Assembly: GCA_020635055.1 (NCBI GenBank)
Contig: JACKAN010000019.1
Coordinates: 1 to 49,875 of the forward strand
DNA length: 49,875 bases
From: Pseudobdellovibrionaceae bacterium
Lineage (GTDB): Bacteria; Bdellovibrionota; Bdellovibrionia; Bdellovibrionales; UBA1609
Direction of reading: 5' to 3'
This document shows, piece by piece, positions 8,510 through 15,372 of this stretch; position 1 is the stretch's first letter; each line of letters starts with the position of its first letter. Below the pieces are notes generated by a model. It searched no databases and was not told the origin of the DNA. It saw only the letters and a list, made by a program, of their open reading frames with translations. A program made the position numbers and the translations under genes.

Positions 8510-8529
8510 TTATTTCAATATCTGCCCAA

Positions 8530-10311
8530 CTAACTTACTTTTTTCTCATCTTTCTTCAAATAAGATTCTATTAAATCGTTTACGACTCCGGTAGAAAAGT
8601 ATTGTTTAAACTCCTTTTCGGCCTGTTGATTAATATAAAGGGTTTTCTTATTGGATATTAGATTTTCAATTTGTTTTTTTGATAATGATCGACCTTTTTT
8701 ACCATAGGTAATAAATTTTTTGTTTTTATCTAAGTATATATAAGCATTAAAATTCAATTCACTGCTGGCAACAATAGACTCATGAGGAATGACTAATTTG
8801 TTTTTCTCTTTATCTAACTCCAGTTTAGGAACTTTGTATTCTGTTTTCATAAAAGAAATTATTAGATATCCTTTGCCAAATTCTTTTTCTAAATTGTATT
8901 CCGCCCTTTGTTCTGTCCAATCTATGGCATCTACTTCAATAGTATTAATTAACAATTCTGAATATAAATTTATTTTTTTTCCTAGTTTTTTAAATTCTAT
9001 ATCTAAAAACTCTTTAAATTTTGTTAGCTGTTTTAAGCTCACATTTTCAAGAACCGTAGAGCAAACCAAAATATACCCATTTAAACCTTCTCCACTAATA
9101 GGTAATGCCCCCAAGACCTTAGTTCTTTTTAAATCCAAATTTTCAAATTTTTCTGATGATTCTAGTTGATCCGTCGCCTTAATGATCGCTTTTTGTAAGA
9201 ACGACTGCTCCTCTGGTAATATGTTTTTTTCGCTGATTATATTTTCTTTACTTTTATTTACAGTGCTTATTTTTTCTTTGTTTTCTTGATTATATTGATT
9301 TTCGTTCTTAACTCCATTCTTAGTTAGTTCGTCTGTATCAAACGTTTTATTATTATTTAAATCCAGTTCCTCCGGTCTATTATGATAATTTTTGGTTTTT
9401 TGAGAGTCTCCGTCCATAATTTTTGAATTTCTTTTTGAATCTTGACCTTCTAAAATAAGACTCCCACCCGTGTCTCTCTGACCTTTTTGTAAATTCAATT
9501 CAGTATTTTCACTCTCTCCCTTATGTAAACCCGTCCCTTCTGAGTTGGCCGTTTTTTCTTGCTGGATGTTGTCTTCCTTGTTTTTATTCTTATTCAAAGT
9601 ACTGGCCATGTTCTCTTCAGCATTATCAGCTTCGGCATCCTGGCTCTCATTGTCCTCATTTTCAGACAATGCACTTTGCAACCGTTTCATTAGTTCACTT
9701 TGATCTTTGCTTTTTTTCTTTTGACTGTTTGGAATATAAGCTAGCCCTTTTCGCGATGAGGGGCCCATTTCGTGGGGTTCAGTTTTGATTTGTATGGTAT
9801 TGCTTTTTTTGTCTGCTCCTTTAACGGTAGTTATACTATTTTGATTTTGGTCATCATATAAACTAGAAACTCTATCTTTGTTTTCTGAATCCGCCACACC
9901 ATAAATTTCTGATAAAATTTGTTTAACTCTTCTGTGAATACTTGGTCCAGACGCAGCTCCTACTAACTTGTATTTAATTCTAGAGGCAGTTAAGCGGCTC
10001 TCTGTTTTTAAATCTGGAGTTTCACAAAATCCAACACATTCTGCATTAAAAGCCTGAGACAAAACCCCTGGAAGCCTCATCATTTTGGGGTTTGGATGAT
10101 TGAAGCTTATAAATACAAAATCTGGCTGATCCCTTGATAAACTGGTGATGGCCTCATTCATTGTTGTAACAACGGTACATTGCCACTCTCTTCGGTTTAA
10201 GAATTGAATTATGGAACCAAACTGGGATTTATTTTTCACAATGAGTAAAATGGATACCTTGATTGATTCAATATCCACTGGTTCATTTTTTTGTAGAGTT
10301 TCATCTGCCAT
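8530..10311 (-). CDS. Unassigned three-part protein: receiver-like N-terminus, long disordered linker, basic C-terminal domain
   Basis: I cannot name this 593-residue protein. Residues about 15-130 look like a receiver or pseudo-receiver fold: alternating hydrophobic strands (VSILLIV, FVFISF) with an Asp at 135-136 of the reading near DFVFISFNHPNPK, but without a convincing canonical phosphorylation pocket. Residues about 150-370 are low-complexity and rich in N, E, K, Q and S, hence probably disordered. Residues about 373-593 are ordered; the end (FNAYIYLDKNKKFITYGKKGRSL, then KKTLYINQQAEKEFKQYF) resembles the DUF3391-like segment found before HD-GYP domains, but no HD-GYP follows. No signal peptide or membrane segment is seen. 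It lies just beyond the atpE terminator, so it is probably transcribed separately. Confidence 0.7.
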   Translation of the reverse strand: MADETLQKNEPVDIESIKVSILLIVKNKSQFGSIIQFLNRREWQCTVVTTMNEAITSLSRDQPDFVFISFNHPNPKMMRLPGVLSQAFNAECVGFCETPDLKTESRLTASRIKYKLVGAASGPSIHRRVKQILSEIYGVADSENKDRVSSLYDDQNQNSITTVKGADKKSNTIQIKTEPHEMGPSSRKGLAYIPNSQKKKSKDQSELMKRLQSALSENEDNESQDAEADNAEENMASTLNKNKNKEDNIQQEKTANSEGTGLHKGESENTELNLQKGQRDTGGSLILEGQDSKRNSKIMDGDSQKTKNYHNRPEELDLNNNKTFDTDELTKNGVKNENQYNQENKEKISTVNKSKENIISEKNILPEEQSFLQKAIIKATDQLESSEKFENLDLKRTKVLGALPISGEGLNGYILVCSTVLENVSLKQLTKFKEFLDIEFKKLGKKINLYSELLINTIEVDAIDWTEQRAEYNLEKEFGKGYLIISFMKTEYKVPKLELDKEKNKLVIPHESIVASSELNFNAYIYLDKNKKFITYGKKGRSLSKKQIENLISNKKTLYINQQAEKEFKQYFSTGVVNDLIESYLKKDEKKVS

Positions 10312-10401
10312 AGTTTATATTTGCCCGTAAATACTAAGATATTACTAAGTTTGATCGGCAAATATTAAATTTTTATTTAGATATAATAGACGAGCTAAAA
10401 T

Positions 10402-10440
10402 ACATTGGACTAAAGGCTATATTCACCTTTTGTCCAATGT
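10402..10440 (-). terminator. Hairpin terminator after atpE
   Basis: The arms 10402-10416 and 10426-10440 pair at 14 of 15 positions (outer 9 bp perfect, ACATTGGAC with GTCCAATGT) around a 9-base loop. On the minus strand the stem is followed by ATTTTAGC, a short T run. It lies 8 bases after the atpE stop and separates the long dnaN-atpE unit from the next minus-strand gene. The plus-strand flank is also T-rich, so it could work in both directions. Confidence 0.75.
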
Positions 10441-10448
10441 TTTAAATA

Positions 10449-10748
10449 TTATAATTTTCCAACTAATTGGAAGGCAATAACTAGGGCGTAAATGACTAGT
10501 GACTCAATAAGAGCTAGTCCAATGATCATTGGCACAAACATTTCTTTTTGAGCTTGAGGATTTCTTGCAATACCTTCCATTGCAGAAGATCCAACTTTGC
10601 CCTGTCCAAGAGCGCCGCCAAGAGCTGCAACACCAATAGTGATTCCAGCTGCCATTGCGATATATCCTCCGCCGGAGGTCGTTTCTTCCATTGCAAATGC
10701 CGGAACTGCTGCAAAAAAAGTCGCCAAACTATAAAAAGCCTTTTTCAT
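10449..10748 (-). CDS. atpE: F-type ATP synthase subunit c (rotor ring), with N-terminal signal-like extension
   Basis: Forms the membrane c-ring that converts ion flow into rotation. Two transmembrane helices (about residues 28-50 and 69-95) flank the polar loop ARNPQAQ. The essential carboxylate is Glu82 in LALIESLVIYAL. Gln49 (LGQGK) and Ser83 next to Glu82 resemble the ligand set of Na+-binding c-rings, although Leu84 replaces the usual Thr. The protein has 99 residues against about 80-90 in most bacteria. The extra length is an N-terminal signal-peptide-like segment ending in AFA near residue 19. It is the last gene of the minus-strand unit, 11 bases after atpB. Confidence 0.95.
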   Translation of the reverse strand: MKKAFYSLATFFAAVPAFAMEETTSGGGYIAMAAGITIGVAALGGALGQGKVGSSAMEGIARNPQAQKEMFVPMIIGLALIESLVIYALVIAFQLVGKL

Positions 10749-10759
10749 CTTAATTCTCC

Positions 10760-11482
10760 TTAGTGATCGTGTGAAATAGCCATTGAAACATAAATCATGC
10801 TTAACATGGTAAAAACAAAGGCCTGCATTGTGCAGACAAACATACCTAAAAAATAAAATATAACAGGAATTGGCAAGGCTGCTAATAAAGTTTCATTTAC
10901 AAATGGAAATGGTGCTAAATCCAGAAAAATACTTAGAACCGTGTGATCTCCAGTCATATTTCCTTGTAAACGTAAACCCAAACTCATGGGTCGAACAATA
11001 TGACCAATAATTTCTATTATGAACATAAGAGGCGCTAACCACAATAATGGTCCCATAAAATGTTTTAGGTAAGCTACTCCATGCTCTTTAATGCCATAGG
11101 CATTATAGGCAACAAAGCTAAACAAACCCACTGCAACTGTTGTATTTATATTATCTGTTGCGGCAGTCATTCCCGGTAATAAACCAATGAGGTTATTGAA
11201 CCAAATATATAAGAATATAGTGGCAAACATAGGAACAAATTTACGTCCTTCCTTGCCAATTACCATGTCGGATATTCCTGCAATTGCCTCAATAAAAACT
11301 TCAAAAAAACCTTTGATAGAAAACTTATTAGCAGGAGCAATGGCCTTTTCGTTTGTGCCCAAAGCTGCTCGAGCAACTAAACTGATAAGAATAAGTAGCA
11401 GTCCAGCAACTAGAGCTGTCGCAATATGAATGTAGTCATGACCAACACTAGGAATTAATTGTGTCCAATTAAAATGTACCAA
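10760..11482 (-). CDS. atpB: F-type ATP synthase subunit a
   Basis: Subunit a forms the ion half-channels beside the c-ring. The 240-residue protein has five or six hydrophobic segments and the conserved fourth-helix motif LGLRLQGNMTGDH, whose arginine is the residue that interacts with the c-subunit carboxylate. The C-terminal helix (LPIPVIFYFLGMFVCTMQAFVFTMLSMIY) is typical. It lies between atpI and atpE, the usual F0 order, but the b, b' and F1 genes are about 21 kb away on the other side of the origin. Confidence 0.96.
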   Translation of the reverse strand: MVHFNWTQLIPSVGHDYIHIATALVAGLLLILISLVARAALGTNEKAIAPANKFSIKGFFEVFIEAIAGISDMVIGKEGRKFVPMFATIFLYIWFNNLIGLLPGMTAATDNINTTVAVGLFSFVAYNAYGIKEHGVAYLKHFMGPLLWLAPLMFIIEIIGHIVRPMSLGLRLQGNMTGDHTVLSIFLDLAPFPFVNETLLAALPIPVIFYFLGMFVCTMQAFVFTMLSMIYVSMAISHDH

Positions 11483-11503
11483 ATCCTTCTCTTTTCTTTA
11501 TAA

Positions 11504-11863
11504 CTAACTAATATTTTGCTTCTTATAATCGAAAGCTATCATAGCCATCACAAAAATCAAAACACCACATCCCATTAAAAAACCAAATGCACTTACTTTC
11601 TGGTAGGCAATTAGAAAATATATGGAAGTTATTAAAATCGCGTACTTAAATACAATGACACCAACAGCTAAGGCAAGTCCTTTTCTCTCAAAGATGCGCT
11701 GCCAAGCCCAAATAAGAGCTAAAAGATTAAAACCAACAAGAATTTCCCCCGCCATACAGCTCAGCGCATCATTCAGGTCCCAAAAACTGTATACGCCCAC
11801 CAAAAGTACAAGTGAAGAAAGTAGCCAATAAATAAAAATTTTAAATATAATTTTATCAGGCAT
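11504..11863 (-). CDS. atpI: AtpI-like ATP synthase I chain family membrane protein
   Basis: A small four-helix membrane protein (119 residues) that matches the ATP synthase subunit I family by size, hydrophobic pattern and position directly before atpB. The family is linked to c-ring assembly and to cation handling. Hydrophobic segments lie at about 8-28, 34-55, 62-84 and 90-110. A charged IFERKGLAL turn sits between the second and third. Its start overlaps the end of atpZ by 8 bases, indicating coupled translation. Sequence in this family is weakly conserved, so the call rests partly on context. Confidence 0.75.
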   Translation of the reverse strand: MPDKIIFKIFIYWLLSSLVLLVGVYSFWDLNDALSCMAGEILVGFNLLALIWAWQRIFERKGLALAVGVIVFKYAILITSIYFLIAYQKVSAFGFLMGCGVLIFVMAMIAFDYKKQNIS

Positions 11864-12089
11864 CGTTTTTATCGATTATTGTTTCAGTATCAGGTTCTTG
11901 ATATTTTTTTAATAAAAATACAAGGTGAACTAGCCAACTTAAAAGAACTGCAAAAGTGATTCCAGCAGTAGCAAGTCCTTTCAAATTATAACTTTTATCT
12001 AGATGCTGACCAAAAAAAAGCCCTCCAATAATTAAGCCCGCAAGCTCAAATCCCATTCCAGCAAAAACAATGCTCTTATTTTTTTTCAT
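11856..12089 (-). CDS. atpZ: AtpZ/AtpI-family protein (putative F0F1-ATPase subunit)
   Basis: A 77-residue protein with two membrane helices (about 8-27 and 37-60) and a charged C-terminal tail. The GFELAGLIIGGLFFGQHLDKSY segment is typical of AtpZ, which partners AtpI and has been linked to Mg2+/Ca2+ supply or F0 assembly. It overlaps the TPR lipoprotein gene by 4 bases (ATGA) and atpI by 8 bases, so the three are translated as a coupled set. Confidence 0.8.
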   Translation of the reverse strand: MKKNKSIVFAGMGFELAGLIIGGLFFGQHLDKSYNLKGLATAGITFAVLLSWLVHLVFLLKKYQEPDTETIIDKNDA

Positions 12090-12904
12090 TTACTATATCG
12101 TTCTTTCTTTTTTGGTTGATTGGAAATTCTTTCCTTTAATCTTTTTATTTTTATTTCAATAAAGTCTGGATCTTCAGATTTTTCTTTCATTTTTTCAAGA
12201 GTTTCAATGGCCTTATGAAATTCATTTTTATCTTCATAAGCCACGGCAACAACCAAATCTAATTTCTCCTTTACAGATTTCTCCGGGAATTCTTCTAGTA
12301 AAAGTTCATACTCTTCTATGGCTCTATCAAAATCTTTTTTTGTTAATAATACATTGGCTTTAAAAAGTCTAACTGCAAAAACGTCTTCGTCCGTAAGCTT
12401 TTGTTTCAAAAGTGAGTCCAGCTCTAAAACGGATTGAGAAAATTTATTTAAATAATAAAAGGCTTTGGCAACTTTAAATTTAAATTCAATTTTCTTTAAG
12501 TTTTCCAGGGGCAGTGCTAATAGCCTACTATATTCTTTTATGGCACTTTCATAATCATTGAGGCGATCAAAATAAATAAACGCTATTTGCTCTTGGGCCT
12601 TGCTTCTTTTTTCTGTTTCTTGTGAATACAAAACAATAAACTCTAAAAAAGATATAGCCGCATAAAAATCTTTTGTATTCAAAAGTGCAATTCTCGCTGC
12701 CTCATTGGCAGCTTTTAATGATTGTGCTCTCTCGGGTGATTTTTTAATTACTCTAGTATAATGAAATAGTGCATCTTTATATTTGTTAGATTTTGCTGCA
12801 TCTTTGGCTCTTTTATATTCAATATCTTGAAAATAGAATCCACAGCCAGTTTGCATAAAAAGAATGTTTGTGGAAAATATAACAAAGAGGAAAATTTTTT
12901 TCAT
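12086..12904 (-). CDS. TPR-repeat lipoprotein
   Basis: A 272-residue predicted lipoprotein: a hydrophobic start (MKKIFLFVIFSTNILFMQTGC) with a candidate lipid-modified cysteine at 21. The -3 residue is Gln rather than Leu, so the lipobox is imperfect. The rest is helical repeats of about 34 residues of TPR type (YKDALFHYTRVIKKSPE, YESAIKEYSRLLALP, FDRAIEEYELLLEEFPE, FHKAIETLEKMKEK). It resembles periplasmic scaffolds such as BamD or YbgF-like proteins, but I see nothing that decides between them. It lies between gyrA (15-base gap) and atpZ (4-base overlap), an odd place for an envelope protein. Confidence 0.8.
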   Translation of the reverse strand: MKKIFLFVIFSTNILFMQTGCGFYFQDIEYKRAKDAAKSNKYKDALFHYTRVIKKSPERAQSLKAANEAARIALLNTKDFYAAISFLEFIVLYSQETEKRSKAQEQIAFIYFDRLNDYESAIKEYSRLLALPLENLKKIEFKFKVAKAFYYLNKFSQSVLELDSLLKQKLTDEDVFAVRLFKANVLLTKKDFDRAIEEYELLLEEFPEKSVKEKLDLVVAVAYEDKNEFHKAIETLEKMKEKSEDPDFIEIKIKRLKERISNQPKKKERYSK

Positions 12905-12919
12905 TCTCCTCCTGCTATT

Positions 12920-15364
12920 TTACTTATCCTCTTCATCGTCCAAAATCGCCATGGAAGTTACAAACTCACCTGACTTAAGGTTAATGAGTCGGACGCCCTG
13001 AGTATTTCTTCCAACGGTAGAAATGTCTGAACACATCATTCGTATAGATTGCCCATTGTTAGTAGTTAACATCAGGTGTTGATTATCAACTACTAACCTT
13101 GCTCCTATAACTTCGCCCACCTTGTCGGTAATTTTTTGCGTAATAATTCCCACGCCGCCACGACTTTGTGAGCGATACTCTTTCATGGAGGTTCTTTTTC
13201 CATATCCGCAAGAAGTCACAATTAATATGGTTTGATCGGAGTCATGAGGAATGACTTCCATGCCAACAACAACATCATCCTTGCCAAGAGTTACTGCTTT
13301 TACGCCACGCGCTGTTCTTCCCATTGGTCTGACGTTACTTTGGTTAAACCGAATCGACATTCCTTGGCGTGTTGTTATAAAAATATGGCTGGTGTTATTG
13401 CAAATTTTTGCGTCCATTACATTGTCTTCAAGGTCTGTAGTGAGAGCAATAATTCCAGAAGGTCTTGGTCTAGAAAAGGCCTCTAGTGATGTTTTCTTAG
13501 CAATGCCTTTTTCTGTAACAACAATTACAAACTCTTCTGGATTAAAATTATTTACCGGCAATATAGCTTTTACTTTTTCTCCAGAAGAAAGTTGAACTAC
13601 GTTTGCAATATTTTTTCCCTTCGAAGTACGACTTCCCAAAGGTAGCTTATAAACTTTTTGCCAATAAAGCTTTCCTCTATCCGTGAAGACAAGAAGACTC
13701 GTTAGAGTGTTTGCTGAAAATATTTTCCAAACGTAGTCTTCATCTCTGTTGTCCGCTCCCTTGGTGCCTTTGCCCCCTCTTTTTTGAAGGCGATACTCTT
13801 CTGAAGAAATTCTTTTTATATAACCATCATTAGTTACCGAAACTATCATTTCTTCTTCTGCAATTAAATCTTCCACTTCAATTTCTGATGAGTCGGCTTC
13901 TATTTTTGTTTTTCTTGGATCACCAAATCTTTTTTTAATATCTCTTAGTTCTTCAGCAATAATTTTAAATATCTCATTGCTATCTCCAAGAACCATTTTC
14001 AACCATTCAATTTGTTTTTGAATTGCAGCAAGTTCATCAAGAATTTTTTGTCGCTCAAGTCCAGTAAGTCTCTGTAAGCGCATATCCAAAATGGCTTGAG
14101 CTTGTTTATCACTAAATTTAAATCTTTCTATTAAGCTATCTTTTGCAACAGTAGCTTCTTTGGAGGCACGAATTATTTTTATAACTTCATCAATTTCATC
14201 GAGGGCTTTTTTAAGACCTTCAAGAATATGAGCCCTAGCTTCGGCCTTCTTAAGTTCAAAAATACAACGTCGAGTAACTACGTCTTTCCTATGGCTAATA
14301 AAGGCTTCTAGCATGGACTTTAAATTAAATGTCGTTGGCTGATTTTTATTATCTAAGGCCAACATAATAATACCAAAGCTCACTTGAAGTTGTGTAAACT
14401 TATATAAGCGATTAAGTATCACTTGGGCATTTTCATTTCTCTTTAAAGTAATTACAACTCGCATTCCCTCTCGAGAAGATTCATCCCTAATGTCGGAAAT
14501 CCCTTCTACTTTTTTATCACGAACCAAAGCCGCTATGCTTTCAATTAGTTTGGCTTTATTCACTTGATAAGGAAGTTCAGAAACAATAATTTGTTCTCGG
14601 TCGCCTTTTAGCGTTTCTATATCCGCAACGGCTTTAATTGTTATAATTCCTCGACCTTTTTTGTAGGCGGAGATAATTCCACTCCTACCAGCAATGATTC
14701 CAGAGGTTGGGAAATCAGGGCCTGGAATAATTTTAATTAGCTCATCAATTGTGATTTCAGAATTTTCAATTAGCTTAAGGCAACCCTCAATAACTTCACT
14801 CATATTGTGTGGAGGAATGTTGGTTGCCATTCCAACAGCAATTCCTGCGCTTCCGTTTATTAATAAATTGGGCACTTTCGCGGGAAGAACCAGTGGTATC
14901 TGTAAAGAATCATCATAGTTGGGTCCCCATGAAACTGTTTCTTTATCTATGTCGATTAAGATTTCTTCTGACAGCGGTGTCATTCGAATTTCAGTATAAC
15001 GATGTGCAGCTGCAGCATCTCCGTCTATAGAACCAAAGTTTCCTTGACCATCTACAAGGGGATAGCGGAGTGAGAAGTCCTGAGCCATTCTAACAATAGA
15101 ATCATAAACTGCCATATCACCATGTGGATGGTATTTACCTATGACATCCCCAACTATACGTGCCGATTTTTTATAGGGCTTATTGTGTACGTTGTTGAGC
15201 TCATGCATTGCAAACAAAATACGTCGATGAACGGGCTTCAAGCCATCGCGAACATCTGGAAGTGCGCGACCTACAATCACACTCATAGAGTATTGTAAAT
15301 AGGCCTCTCTCATTTCTTTATTTATATCAACGTTCGTAACGCGACTTACATCCGTAGTTTCCAT
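12920..15364 (-). CDS. gyrA: DNA gyrase subunit A
   Basis: GyrA cuts and reseals DNA in the gyrase heterotetramer that introduces negative supercoils. The 814-residue protein has the breakage-reunion domain with catalytic Tyr123 (AAAHRYTEIR) and the quinolone-region motif KYHPHGDMAVYDSIVRMAQ, then the C-terminal beta-pinwheel domain. A GyrA box (QKRGGKG, near residue 530) marks it as gyrase rather than topoisomerase IV. The residue matching E. coli Ser83 is Met84; the Asp87 equivalent is kept (Asp88). It starts 8 bases after the gyrB stop. Confidence 0.98.
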   Translation of the reverse strand: METTDVSRVTNVDINKEMREAYLQYSMSVIVGRALPDVRDGLKPVHRRILFAMHELNNVHNKPYKKSARIVGDVIGKYHPHGDMAVYDSIVRMAQDFSLRYPLVDGQGNFGSIDGDAAAAHRYTEIRMTPLSEEILIDIDKETVSWGPNYDDSLQIPLVLPAKVPNLLINGSAGIAVGMATNIPPHNMSEVIEGCLKLIENSEITIDELIKIIPGPDFPTSGIIAGRSGIISAYKKGRGIITIKAVADIETLKGDREQIIVSELPYQVNKAKLIESIAALVRDKKVEGISDIRDESSREGMRVVITLKRNENAQVILNRLYKFTQLQVSFGIIMLALDNKNQPTTFNLKSMLEAFISHRKDVVTRRCIFELKKAEARAHILEGLKKALDEIDEVIKIIRASKEATVAKDSLIERFKFSDKQAQAILDMRLQRLTGLERQKILDELAAIQKQIEWLKMVLGDSNEIFKIIAEELRDIKKRFGDPRKTKIEADSSEIEVEDLIAEEEMIVSVTNDGYIKRISSEEYRLQKRGGKGTKGADNRDEDYVWKIFSANTLTSLLVFTDRGKLYWQKVYKLPLGSRTSKGKNIANVVQLSSGEKVKAILPVNNFNPEEFVIVVTEKGIAKKTSLEAFSRPRPSGIIALTTDLEDNVMDAKICNNTSHIFITTRQGMSIRFNQSNVRPMGRTARGVKAVTLGKDDVVVGMEVIPHDSDQTILIVTSCGYGKRTSMKEYRSQSRGGVGIITQKITDKVGEVIGARLVVDNQHLMLTTNNGQSIRMMCSDISTVGRNTQGVRLINLKSGEFVTSMAILDDEEDK

Positions 15365-15372
15365 TTTACCTC

